Positions 7,945 through 19,082 of a stretch of DNA of 64,000 bases are shown piece after piece. Position numbers and translations under genes: made by a program. Source of the DNA: Xenophilus arseniciresistens (GTDB taxonomy: Bacteria; Pseudomonadota; Gammaproteobacteria; Burkholderiales; Burkholderiaceae_C); the NCBI RefSeq assembly GCF_028023875.1, contig NZ_JAQIPB010000008.1:186001-250000 (forward strand), given 5' to 3'. Every line of letters starts with the position of its first letter. Within the stretch, counting starts at the first letter, position 1. The notes under the pieces were generated by a model, which had not been told where the DNA came from, did no database searches, and saw nothing but the letters and a program-made list of their open reading frames with translations.

Positions 7945-10029
7945 ATGCGGATTGAGAAAGTCAGGGTCGAAGGTTTTCGACTTCTTCAAGATGTCGAGAT
8001 CATGTTGGAACCCAATTCCACGGTGATCGTGGGCCGAAACAATAGCGGAAAGACTTCCCTCACCGACATATTTGATCGCTTTACCGGTGAAACCGGGGCC
8101 CGATTCCGATTGGAAGACTTTTCTGCAGTATCACGCAGCAAGTTTTTCAATGCCAGGAAATTAAGGGAAGAGAATGCGAAACCGGAGGAAGTTCTCGCCG
8201 CGCTGCCAACCATTACTCTTACTCTAACCTTTGCCTATGACAGCGCGGCGCAGATTTTGGGACCGCTCGCTCCATTCGTCATCGACTTGGATGTTGCATC
8301 CACCAGGGCCGTTGCACGCGTCGAGTATGGACCCACATTGGCAACACTCCATACATTGCTCGATGTCCCCTCCCCCGCAGAGGGAGTCGAGCCAAATGCG
8401 CATTTCCTGCGCTCGCTGCGCGAAACTCTACCGAAGGCGTACAGCATTCGAGTTTGCGCGATTGATCCGACGGACAACACCAACCGGCGCGACTTTGAAG
8501 GGACGGCTGCACTAGCCGCCCTGGTGCAATGCAACTTTGTCCGCGCACAGCGTACTCTTGACCATGCAAAGCATGGCGATGCAGATGTCATTGGCAAATT
8601 ACTCAGCACTCTCTTCAAGACGGCCACGGCTCCAACGGCTGCGGCGGCAGATCAAGAACTGGCCGCCAAGCTGAAGTCATCCGTCGAAGATATTGAACGG
8701 AATGTTCAAGGGGATTTCGACGAGATGCTAAAAAAGCTGCTGCCAACGATGGAAGTACTGGGCTTCCCGAGTCTCAACGATACCGAACTTCGGCCAGAAA
8801 CTTCGCTAAACGTTGAGGCACTTCTTTCGGACCATACAAAAGTGGTCTACACAGGCACTGATGGCGTGCATTTACCCGAAGGCTACAACGGCCTGGGTAC
8901 CCGCAATCTCATCTATATGCTTTTGCAGCTTGAGAGTTACCACAAGACCTACCGCGCAAAAGCGACCCGTCCAGTCACACACCTTTTATTTATCGAAGAG
9001 CCAGAAGCGCATCTGCATCCCCAGATGCAGGAAGTCTTCATCAACCAACTGAACATCGCCATTGGCAAACTGTCTGCCAGTTACCCCGATGAGCCTGCGT
9101 GGAAAGTGCAATTTGTCATTACGACGCATTCGCCGCATGTCGCGAACGCAGCATCGTTCGAGGCAGTACGCTACTTCCTGAACGAGTCACCTGACAAGGC
9201 GAGCACGCGGCAGACCAAGGTCAAAGATTTTAAAAAGGGAATGACTACCATTTCCCCCGACGATCAAGACTTCTTGCATCAGTACATGACACTGACCAAG
9301 TGTGACCTCTATTTTGCCGACAAGGCGATCATGGTAGAGGGAACTACAGAACGGTTGCTGATGCCGCGTCTGTGCGAACTCGTCGACAAGTCGCTCGACG
9401 ACAAACACAAACTGGCCAGGCAGTACGTGACCTGTGTCGAGGTCGGCGGAGCCTACGCGCACATTTTCTACCCGTTGCTTGATTTCCTTGAGCTGAAGAC
9501 CTTGGTCGTCACAGACTTGGACTCCACCAGACCTGTGGAGAAGCAAAACAAGAAAGGAATTGCAATTACTACGTGGGAGAAATGTCCCGTGGCTGAAGGA
9601 CAGCGGACCTCGAATGCCGCCATCAAGGAATGGTTCCGACCCGTAGACACCGAGGAAAAGGAAGGCTGGCAAATCACACCCGCCGAGCTTCTTGCCAAGA
9701 CTCCTGAGGAGAAGCTAAGCGGCTACCGCCGCATTGCCTATCAGATTCCAGAAAAACCTGAGACAGTCACATGCGCGCGCAGCTATGAAGATGCACTCGT
9801 CCTCGCGAATCCCGATCGATTTGAATGGCCAAAGGAGCAGGACGAGGCTACTGAGGCCTGGGATATCGCGAAAGGGCTCGCAAAGGCGGATACGGCTCTG
9901 CGGTTCGCGATTCGCGAAAAAGAATGGGGCGTACCACGGTATATCCGGGAAGGCCTCGAATGGCTGTCCAAGCCCCCTCCTCCGCCGGAACTGAACGCAG
10001 AAGCGCCAAGCATTGGGGAGCCGGCATGA
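7945..10029 (+). CDS. Gabija GajA-like OLD-family ATPase/TOPRIM nuclease
   Basis: A 694-aa cytosolic protein; ATG at 7945 follows GGGGAGG by 7 nt. Residues 1-415 are an OLD-type ABC ATPase: Walker A GRNNSGKT (30-37), signature region EGYNGLGTRN (312-321), Walker B LLFIEEPEAHLH (347-358) and a histidine switch ITTHSPH (392-398). Residues 450-570 are a TOPRIM domain with the acidic glutamate in IMVEGTTERLL (E465) and the pair D524/D526 in VVTDLDS. In known Gabija, GajA is a DNA nuclease held in check by nucleotides and released during phage infection. This copy is longer than the founding GajA (about 580 aa). The gene overlaps the helicase by 4 bp, and its codon use is much less GC-biased than the host's. 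A generic class 2 OLD nuclease is the alternative label. Confidence 0.85.
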   Translation: MRIEKVRVEGFRLLQDVEIMLEPNSTVIVGRNNSGKTSLTDIFDRFTGETGARFRLEDFSAVSRSKFFNARKLREENAKPEEVLAALPTITLTLTFAYDSAAQILGPLAPFVIDLDVASTRAVARVEYGPTLATLHTLLDVPSPAEGVEPNAHFLRSLRETLPKAYSIRVCAIDPTDNTNRRDFEGTAALAALVQCNFVRAQRTLDHAKHGDADVIGKLLSTLFKTATAPTAAAADQELAAKLKSSVEDIERNVQGDFDEMLKKLLPTMEVLGFPSLNDTELRPETSLNVEALLSDHTKVVYTGTDGVHLPEGYNGLGTRNLIYMLLQLESYHKTYRAKATRPVTHLLFIEEPEAHLHPQMQEVFINQLNIAIGKLSASYPDEPAWKVQFVITTHSPHVANAASFEAVRYFLNESPDKASTRQTKVKDFKKGMTTISPDDQDFLHQYMTLTKCDLYFADKAIMVEGTTERLLMPRLCELVDKSLDDKHKLARQYVTCVEVGGAYAHIFYPLLDFLELKTLVVTDLDSTRPVEKQNKKGIAITTWEKCPVAEGQRTSNAAIKEWFRPVDTEEKEGWQITPAELLAKTPEEKLSGYRRIAYQIPEKPETVTCARSYEDALVLANPDRFEWPKEQDEATEAWDIAKGLAKADTALRFAIREKEWGVPRYIREGLEWLSKPPPPPELNAEAPSIGEPA

Positions 10030-11759
10030 CCGAGCCTATCGAGAATCCCGCACTTGTCGCGGCACGGGAGGCCCAGAGAAAGATCAATGAGGCCCTTGAT
10101 GCAGGTCGCAGCTTCAGACTTGAAGCCGGCGCAGGCGCTGGAAAAACGTACTCGTTGGTCGCGGCGCTGAAGCGGCTGATCGCGGAGCGCGGCCCGGCGT
10201 TGGTTCAAGCTGGGCAGAAGGTCGCCTGCATCACCTACACTGAGGTTGCTCGAAACGAGATTGCCCAGGAAATTGAGGATCATCCCGCCATTCTTGTCGA
10301 TACTATCCACGGATTCTCCTGGGCGTTTCTACGCCAATTTCAGAAGGCTCTGCGTGACCTTGTGGCAGAAATGGATGATCGAAAAGAGAAGGTCGAAGAA
10401 GGCGGAGGTGTCGGTACAAAGCCGGTGGACTATGACTTGGGTTTCTTCGGCGTCGATACCGACAGAATCACGCTAAGTCACGACGACATTCCAGAGATGA
10501 TGGCCAAACTTCTGTGCAAGGAGAAGTTTCGACGCATCTTGAGCCAGCAATTTCCAGTGATTTTCGTCGATGAGTATCAAGATACCCATCGCCAATTCAT
10601 GGAGGCGGTTACAGACAACTTCTTGCGACCCGCCACAGGGCCCCTAGTTGGCCTCTTTGGGGACCATTGGCAAACCATCTATCGAAGTGAATACGAGCTC
10701 GCAGAGTACCCGATTGAAGAGATTGCCAAAGGCTCGAACTTTCGTTCAGTGCCCGCCGTAGTCGATGTGCTTAACAAGCTGCGTCCTGAACTGCATCAGG
10801 CAGTCCATGACCCAGACGCAAAGGGTGAAGCCAGGTTTTTTCACACTAACGCCTATAAGGGAGAGCGTACCAATGACACGCACTCCAAAGAGGATCTTCT
10901 TCCTGATTTGGCACGAAGCACTCGAGAAGCCTTGATGCTGCGGCTGAAAGCCGAAGGATGGGACATGAGCAAGACGAAAGTGCTTATGCTCACTCACAAC
11001 GTTCTGGCTGCAGAACAGGGATATCCGACTATTGCTGAGGTATTCAAGGGCCGCACCGACCTCTTCACAAAAAAAGAAGATCCAGCGATCAAGTTTTTTG
11101 CGGAAGTCGTTGAACCCATGTGTGCGGCCTACGGTGCATCTCGCTACGGCGATATGTTCAGGGCGTTCGGCTCCGGCCCTGCAATGACCAAGCATGAAGA
11201 CAAAGCCGACTGGCGTCGCGACCTGGATGCGCTACAGAAGCTGCGCACGGAAGGTACGATAGGACAAGTTATCGATCACTTGAAAGCAACCAAACGCCCA
11301 TCCCCACCGGATCGTCTGTTGCGACGTGACGAAGAACTGAGAGCACTTAACGACAACCCAATACCTGAAGATGCGTCCGCACTCCAACGGTATAGCAAGC
11401 TACGGAACATTCCCTATCGAGAGGTCATCGAGGTAGTCAAGTTCATTGAGAAGCAGACCTCCTTCGCGACGCAACATAGCGTCAAAGGCGCTGAGTTCGA
11501 GAACGTTCTCGTTGTACTTGGCGGTGGATGGAACCACTACAACTGGCCACAGTTACTAGAACTTGTTAAGACAAAGGCGCTGAACAGCAAGAATACAAAG
11601 GGCTTCTATCGTGCCCGCAACCTCTTTTACGTGTCCATCTCCCGACCCATGACGCGGCTCGCTGTGCTTGCCACGCAAACTATGCCAGACACGGCTCTCG
11701 CTACGGTGAAACATCTTTTTGGAGAAGACAACGTCGAGGAACTTGCTGTTGCGACATGA
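10026..11759 (+). CDS. Gabija GajB-like UvrD/PcrA-family helicase
   Basis: A 577-aa SF1A helicase whose ATG overlaps the nuclease stop as ATGA, implying translational coupling. Motifs in order: I, EAGAGAGKT (33-41); Ia, VACITYTEVARNEIA (66-80); II, VIFVDEYQDTH (178-188); III, GDHWQTIY (212-219); V, QHSVKGAEFENVLVV; and VI, RNLFYVSISRPMTRLAVL. All catalytic residues are present. In Gabija, GajB senses DNA ends or consumes nucleotides and thereby activates GajA; the paired arrangement here supports that role by context. It is about 80 residues longer than the founding GajB. A short coupled frame and an HNH gene follow. Confidence 0.85.
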   Translation: MTEPIENPALVAAREAQRKINEALDAGRSFRLEAGAGAGKTYSLVAALKRLIAERGPALVQAGQKVACITYTEVARNEIAQEIEDHPAILVDTIHGFSWAFLRQFQKALRDLVAEMDDRKEKVEEGGGVGTKPVDYDLGFFGVDTDRITLSHDDIPEMMAKLLCKEKFRRILSQQFPVIFVDEYQDTHRQFMEAVTDNFLRPATGPLVGLFGDHWQTIYRSEYELAEYPIEEIAKGSNFRSVPAVVDVLNKLRPELHQAVHDPDAKGEARFFHTNAYKGERTNDTHSKEDLLPDLARSTREALMLRLKAEGWDMSKTKVLMLTHNVLAAEQGYPTIAEVFKGRTDLFTKKEDPAIKFFAEVVEPMCAAYGASRYGDMFRAFGSGPAMTKHEDKADWRRDLDALQKLRTEGTIGQVIDHLKATKRPSPPDRLLRRDEELRALNDNPIPEDASALQRYSKLRNIPYREVIEVVKFIEKQTSFATQHSVKGAEFENVLVVLGGGWNHYNWPQLLELVKTKALNSKNTKGFYRARNLFYVSISRPMTRLAVLATQTMPDTALATVKHLFGEDNVEELAVAT

Positions 11760-11872
11760 GATTCGTACTCGACAGCTGCGCGCTCTGGAATGAGCACCGC
11801 GGTGCCCGCCAGCGAACCGCACGGTCCATCGAACGCCATCACAAAGGGAGACAGCCGGATGAAGCCGCGTGA
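11756..11872 (+). CDS. Possible short coupled peptide between helicase and HNH genes
   Basis: A 38-codon frame whose ATG overlaps the helicase stop as ATGA, exactly like the nuclease-helicase junction. It starts MRFVLDSCALWNEH, is basic thereafter, and ends inside the start of the HNH gene. It could be a translational relay that carries ribosomes to the HNH start, the remnant of a PIN-like or other gene, or chance. No recognised domain. Confidence 0.25.
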   Translation: MRFVLDSCALWNEHRGARQRTARSIERHHKGRQPDEAA

Positions 11873-12794
11873 CGAAAAAAATTTCGAGCTCGATGAACCC
11901 GCCGCGAACAACCACACGCCGCCGGGCTGGCCACTCCAGACAATAGAAGTCGTCCCGAATGGCAAGGCGCCAAAGAAATATGGACCATCGACCTATCGGT
12001 TCGGCGCCGCCCTAACACTGAGCGTCATCCTCCCACGAAGGGGCTGGACGCTCGTGAAGAAGGCAAAAAACTATGTCTATCTCACTCCTCCGCTAAATCA
12101 ACCGCCGCCTCCCTTTCGTATATCCATTGCCATCCCCACACCGGATGAATGCCTGGAACTCGCACAAAGAAGCTACGTGAAAGGCCAGTCATGGATAGGC
12201 CAATTGGGAGAGTGGCCTGCCTGGTATCTTCACGAACGGAATACCGACATGCAGGAGTTGTGGCGCGACCCAATAACTGGGCAGATGCTATCGCGTCTTC
12301 ACAAGAACCCGCCAAAGTCGAGCCTCACCATCGGTGAATGGGGCGTGTGGGAAGCGAATGTCACCGGAGTCGCGGGCGAGTTTGTGCACGGAGTGCTCCC
12401 CCCATCCCTCGTGAAAGCATCAGCAACCAGCGACGGCACATACGAATCGGCGCTCTCTGAAGGAGCTTCGAAGACGGTCGAGTTGACGGTCTACGAGCGA
12501 AACGCTACAGCCCGCGAGCTTTGCCTTGCCCACTATGGGTCAACTTGCCAAGCATGCGGCCTGAACTATGAGGATAAATACGGGTCACTAGGTGCAGACC
12601 TTATTCACGTCCATCACGTTACTCCGCTGTCAGCCATCGGAGAGGCATATCAGGTGAACCCTATACACGACTTGATACCGCTCTGCGCAACATGCCATCA
12701 CGTCGTCCATAGAAGAGATCCACCATACTCCGTCGCCGAGATGAAAGCCGCGATCGCCAGTCAATCAGCGCGCAATTCAGCCCTGATCGAATAG
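11859..12794 (+). CDS. HNH endonuclease, McrA-like C-terminal domain
   Basis: A 311-aa protein; ATG at 11859 has AAAGGGAG about 8 nt upstream and is preferred over an in-frame ATG at 11790 that lacks one. The C-terminal 90 residues are an HNH nuclease: a zinc-like pair in STCQACGLNYED, the catalytic HVHHVTPLSAIGE, and DLIPLCATCHHVVHRRDPPYS with the second cysteine pair and final histidines. The N-terminal two thirds is basic and aromatic with no domain I can name; it may recognise DNA or a modification, as in McrA-type restriction enzymes. It follows the Gabija-like pair by 99 bp on the same strand with the same low-GC composition, so it is either a third component or an independent restriction gene. 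Confidence 0.8.
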   Translation: MKPRDEKNFELDEPAANNHTPPGWPLQTIEVVPNGKAPKKYGPSTYRFGAALTLSVILPRRGWTLVKKAKNYVYLTPPLNQPPPPFRISIAIPTPDECLELAQRSYVKGQSWIGQLGEWPAWYLHERNTDMQELWRDPITGQMLSRLHKNPPKSSLTIGEWGVWEANVTGVAGEFVHGVLPPSLVKASATSDGTYESALSEGASKTVELTVYERNATARELCLAHYGSTCQACGLNYEDKYGSLGADLIHVHHVTPLSAIGEAYQVNPIHDLIPLCATCHHVVHRRDPPYSVAEMKAAIASQSARNSALIE

Positions 12795-12946
12795 CACAGC
12801 ATGGACTCATGCTCTCCCCGCTGTCTGTCTATTTGTATCTGGCACGCCTCTCTACGCTCCTGTGAGTTTCCGCGATAGCCAATGAAAGCCACCATATCGT
12901 CATGCGGTGGCAATCCATGCATCGCCGAACAATCACGGAGTTCGAC

Positions 12947-13333
12947 ATGGAAAACAAACAGTCAGGAAAACTCGACCGAGATAGCGGTGCTGGGATGCGC
13001 CCGCAACCCGCAGCCCTCCCCTTGCCAGCCTCGAACGCCTACGGCGATCTCCCACAGTTCCCGAAGCACGGCGTTCTGCCCTTCCGCCGCACCATCCGCC
13101 GCCACGAACTGCGGCAGGTCGTCCCCTTGGCCGAAACGACGATCTACGAAATGGAGCGCCGCGGTGAGTTTCCACGGCGCTTCAATCTGACACCACGCTG
13201 CGTGGTGTGGGACCTGGCCGAGGTCGAGGCCTGGATTGACGAACGCAAGCAAGCCCCTCGCGCCGGCGCCACCAAGCCGGATGTCCACCTACGAAAATCC
13301 CGCCCTGTTAGGGTGGGTTCCGGCCAGGGATGA
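12947..13333 (+). CDS. AlpA-family DNA-binding regulator/excisionase-like
   Basis: A 128-aa protein, ATG at 12947 behind ACGGAG. The winged-helix core lies at about 54-98: ELRQVVPLAETTIYEMERRG, then FPRRFNLTPRCVVWDLAEVEAWI, the standard AlpA/MerR-like excisionase pattern. The tail (RAGATKPDVHLRKSRPVRVG) is basic. AlpA proteins of P4-type elements activate integrase or direct excision; here the gene lies 2 kb from the integrase with the toxin-antitoxin-like pair between. The N-terminal 50 residues are proline-rich and probably disordered. The stop codon lies inside a 26-bp perfect palindrome shared with the convergent gene. Confidence 0.85.
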   Translation: MENKQSGKLDRDSGAGMRPQPAALPLPASNAYGDLPQFPKHGVLPFRRTIRRHELRQVVPLAETTIYEMERRGEFPRRFNLTPRCVVWDLAEVEAWIDERKQAPRAGATKPDVHLRKSRPVRVGSGQG

Positions 13334-13353
13334 GGCTGGCGCCAGCCTCATCC
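13328..13353. repeat. 26-bp perfect palindrome spanning two convergent stop codons
   Basis: GGATGAGGCTGGC (13328-13340) is followed directly by its exact reverse complement (13341-13353). It includes the TGA of the alpA-like gene (13331-13333) and that of the convergent HTH gene (13348-13350). No T-tract follows on either side, so classical termination is not assured. Confidence 0.8.
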
Positions 13354-13872
13354 AACAAGAGCTTCCAACTCCTTGGAAGCCGAACGCGATAGCCGCCGCC
13401 CTTCCTTGGCCACATTGACCTGCAAGGCAACGCAGGCCACCTCCAGAACATCGCCGGGCAGCGTATAGCTACCCTTGGCCTGCAGCCAGGCCAACACATC
13501 CGCCAAATGCCAGATCGACGCACTGCCTTCATGCACCGGCGCCGGGAAGCTGCCCGGATGGGCCAGCATCAGCTTACGCATGTTCTGCCGCGACACGCCC
13601 ACGATGTCGGCCACATCGGTCAGCCCGACCAAATCCGGCGCGACCTCGATCAGCCTGGCCAACGGTACGGCGCGCAGCACGTCGGCCAACGCGCTGCGCA
13701 CCGCCGCGTCCGCACTGTCCGCCTCGCGGGTGAACTCCAGCGCAAGCCGCCCTGGCTGCCCGATGCCGACCAGGGCATCGTCGCAGCCGGCTTCGCCCAG
13801 GCGCTCGACCAGCGCATCCGCGTCACGGTCATCGTCGGCAAGCTGGTATTTCAGAGTAAAGGTGTATTCCAT
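13348..13872 (-). CDS. HTH protein with HicB-like N-terminus, probable antitoxin
   Basis: A 174-aa protein, ATG at 13872. Residues 1-70 (MEYTFTLKYQLADDDRDADA, then GRLALEFTREADSADAAVRS) look like a small alpha/beta domain of the HicB kind. Residues about 80-130 hold a helix-turn-helix, LTDVADIVGVSRQNMRKLML, followed by SASIWHLADVLAWLQAKG. A HicB-type antitoxin binds and inhibits its HicA partner and represses the pair through its own DNA-binding domain. The partner-like gene lies just upstream, 10 bp away. The order here is toxin-like first, antitoxin-like second, as in many hicAB loci. The family assignment is an inference from fold-like features, not a firm match. Confidence 0.6.
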   Translation of the reverse strand: MEYTFTLKYQLADDDRDADALVERLGEAGCDDALVGIGQPGRLALEFTREADSADAAVRSALADVLRAVPLARLIEVAPDLVGLTDVADIVGVSRQNMRKLMLAHPGSFPAPVHEGSASIWHLADVLAWLQAKGSYTLPGDVLEVACVALQVNVAKEGRRLSRSASKELEALVG

Positions 13873-13882
13873 CGCGCTATTC

Positions 13883-14152
13883 CTAGGCGTCGGCGGCCTC
13901 TTCCTGCTGCTTGCGGTGCGTCGTGCAGTTGTCCACGACGCGCCGCAAGGCGCGCGCGTGGTTCCCTGGGTTCTTGGGCGTGCTCCACACGCTGGTGATA
14001 CAGAACTCGCCGCAACGACACTCCGCGTCGTTGTACGGACAGTAAATCCGCCCCCAGGCGTGGCTGCCGCCGACTTCCACGCGCCAACCCTGCCCTTCGG
14101 CATGCTTGAGTGCTTCCTCGACCTCCTTCTTCGGATGAGAGGAACGGGCCAT
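13883..14152 (-). CDS. HicA-like small protein, probable mRNA-targeting toxin
   Basis: An 89-aa protein. ATG at 14152 with GGAG about 7 nt upstream is preferred over a TTG one codon earlier. It reads KKEVEEALKHAEGQGWRVEV, GGSHAWGRIYCP, then CITSVWSTPKNPGNHARALR. The helix, then Gly-Trp-strand, then GSH followed by a beta pair and a C-terminal helix is the HicA dsRBD-like plan, with the histidine in GSH as the usual catalytic residue. An insert carrying CPYNDAECRCGEFC adds four cysteines not seen in plain HicA and could bind metal. It is 60 bp from the integrase stop, consistent with an element-stabilising toxin. Confidence 0.6.
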   Translation of the reverse strand: MARSSHPKKEVEEALKHAEGQGWRVEVGGSHAWGRIYCPYNDAECRCGEFCITSVWSTPKNPGNHARALRRVVDNCTTHRKQQEEAADA

Positions 14153-14212
14153 CAACAGTCTCCAGTATGGGAATGATCGGCCAGGTTGTCAAGTGACAAC
14201 CTGGCCACTACT

Positions 14213-15469
14213 TCAGGCCATTGCACTCAACACCGGCACGACTACGTTGTCTGGCATCAGCTTCGGCACGTAGGTCTGCCCGTCGATCCAGGCATCGACC
14301 ATGCTGGCCCACTCCTGCAGCATGTGGCGCCGCTGCTCGGCATACTCGGCCTTGTTGTAGATCGAACGCGAGGATCGCCCCTCCTCATGCGCAAGGCACT
14401 TCTCGATCCAGTCGCGGTTGAACCCGATCTCGTTGAGCAGCGTCGAGCCCGTGCGGCGCAGATCGTGGACAGTGAACGGTTCCAGCGGCAGGCCCGCTGC
14501 CTTGGCCCGCTGCGCCACGATCTGCGTGACCCGGTTGAGGGTCGCGTGGGACATACAGCGGTCTGAGTCGTAGCGCGACGGCAGCACGAACTTCGATCCG
14601 GCCGCGCAGGTGTGCAGCGCCACCAGGATGTCCAGCGCCTGGCGCGACAGGTAGACCACATGCGGGTTGCGCCCCTTCATCCGCTGCTTCGGAATGGTCC
14701 AGGTCGCGTTCTCGAAATCGACCTCGTCCCAGGTGGCCTCGATCAGTTCGCTCTTGCGCACCAGGGTCAGCAAGATCATGCGCAGCGCCAGACGGATGGT
14801 GGGATACGTGGCCACCGACTCCATCTGCCGCGACATCAGGCGAATCTCCAGCGGCGACAAGGCACGGTCCTTGGGTACGAAGGTCGCGATCGAGGCCGCG
14901 CCCACGTCGGCCGCGGGGTTGTCCACCTTCTCCCCATGCAGGGTGGCGAAGGCATAGACCTGTTTCACGATGTCGCGGACATGCACCGCAGTGGCTGGGG
15001 CCCCGCGCCCCTTCACCTTGCCGCACAAGGCGCGCAAGTCATCGGCGGTGATTTCATTGAGCAGGCGATTCTGGAAGGCCGGCAGGATGTCCCGATCGAC
15101 GATGCTCTTGCGCATCGCCCGCGTGCTGTCGGCCATCCTGGCGCCGGCCAGCCATTGGGCGGTCATGTCGCCAAAGTTCTTGGCGGCGGTCAGGCGGCGC
15201 TTCTCGCGCTGTTTTTCATGCGCCGGAGACTTGCCTTGGGCGACGGCCTTCTTGGCATCCAGGAGCTTTTCGCGGGCCATCGCCAGCGAAATACCCGCCG
15301 GCCCGTAGCGGCCAATGGTCAGGGTCTCGCGGCGGCCGTTGAGACGGTAATCGTAGCGGAAGGTGACGGTACCGGTGGGCGATACCGTCACGTACATTCC
15401 ATCCCGGTCAGAAGCCTTATAAGTCAAGGACTTAGGCTTCAAATTGCGCAGTGCGGTGTCGGTAAGCAT
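14213..15469 (-). CDS. int: P4-type tyrosine integrase (DUF4102 N-terminus)
   Basis: A 418-aa integrase, ATG at 15469 behind AGGAGG. Residues 1-85 are the DUF4102 arm-binding domain (LTDTALRNLKPKS, then DGMYVTVSPTGTVTFRYDYR). A SAM-like core-binding domain spans about 95-200, and the catalytic domain follows with R238 (TLVRKSELIEATW), a lysine at 261 or 265 (KQRMKGRNPH), H335 and R338 (VHDLRR), H361 (LAHEEG) and the probable nucleophile Y371 (YNKAEY). All are present, so it should be active. The 3' end faces the element and the 5' end faces guaA; the 300 bp between carry repeated TACCGTCA sites. The enzyme should insert the element at the 3' end of guaA. Confidence 0.95.
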   Translation of the reverse strand: MLTDTALRNLKPKSLTYKASDRDGMYVTVSPTGTVTFRYDYRLNGRRETLTIGRYGPAGISLAMAREKLLDAKKAVAQGKSPAHEKQREKRRLTAAKNFGDMTAQWLAGARMADSTRAMRKSIVDRDILPAFQNRLLNEITADDLRALCGKVKGRGAPATAVHVRDIVKQVYAFATLHGEKVDNPAADVGAASIATFVPKDRALSPLEIRLMSRQMESVATYPTIRLALRMILLTLVRKSELIEATWDEVDFENATWTIPKQRMKGRNPHVVYLSRQALDILVALHTCAAGSKFVLPSRYDSDRCMSHATLNRVTQIVAQRAKAAGLPLEPFTVHDLRRTGSTLLNEIGFNRDWIEKCLAHEEGRSSRSIYNKAEYAEQRRHMLQEWASMVDAWIDGQTYVPKLMPDNVVVPVLSAMA

Positions 15470-15490
15470 CGAGGTTTTTCCTCCTGTTCG

Positions 15491-15692
15491 TGACGGCTTT
15501 TACCGTCAGGGGTCAGGAGACCTGCTGATGCCTGGAAAGCCGCATGAAACAAGCTTTCCAGAGGAGTGATTTACCGTCAAAGACCGATTTGGTCTCGATA
15601 GTAAACAAGGAGGTCTTAATCCGGCCTCCGGTTTCTACCGTCACCTCTACCGTCAATCCGTTTCGCTGCCCGGCGATAGCTGCCGATAGCTG
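15491..15692. promoter_or_regulatory. Cluster of repeated short sites between int and guaA
   Basis: TACCGTCA occurs as four direct copies at 15501-15508, 15572-15579, 15636-15643 and 15648-15655. The first is also half of a TGACGG/CCGTCA inverted pair (15491-15508). A tandem 10-bp CGATAGCTGC repeat lies at 15673-15692, with a related GCGATAG further on near 15746. Placed between integrase start and attachment site, these are candidates for integrase arm sites, excisionase or AlpA sites. Confidence 0.6.
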
Positions 15693-15770
15693 CCGCGACG
15701 TATTTCCTTGTAAATCAATACGTTACGGCGGATTTTCGATAACTGGCGATAGTCCCCGAAGGACCTGATT

Positions 15771-17387
<1,617 letters not shown>

Positions 17388-17418
17388 GGTGTCTGGCTGA
17401 ACGCTTCGCTGGAACGAC

Positions 17419-17442
17419 AAGGCCGGTGCAAGCACCGGCCTT
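17419..17442 (-). repeat. Hairpin between guaB and guaA
   Basis: AAGGCCGGTGC (17419-17429) pairs exactly with GCACCGGCCTT (17432-17442) around a 2-nt turn. In the direction of transcription it is followed by GTCGTTCC rather than a T-run, so it may attenuate or protect mRNA rather than fully terminate. Confidence 0.6.
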
Positions 17443-17464
17443 CCCGCATGACTGGATGGGGCGC

Positions 17465-18934
<1,470 letters not shown>

Positions 18935-19082
18935 GGGGAAAGCTCCAAAAGCCGGATTGTAGCGACGGGTTCAAGCGATTCGCCTGCCGCCGCGGCCTTG
19001 CCCCGCCGCCCGTGGGGCCACCGCCGGCCGGGCCCGAAAAAGCCCTGTTTCGCCCCCCCGGAGCGCCCATTACACTCGCGCG

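Noticed and set aside
11790-12794. Longer HNH protein starting at ATG 11790
   Set aside because: No ribosome binding site there, whereas ATG 11859 has AAAGGGAG at good spacing.
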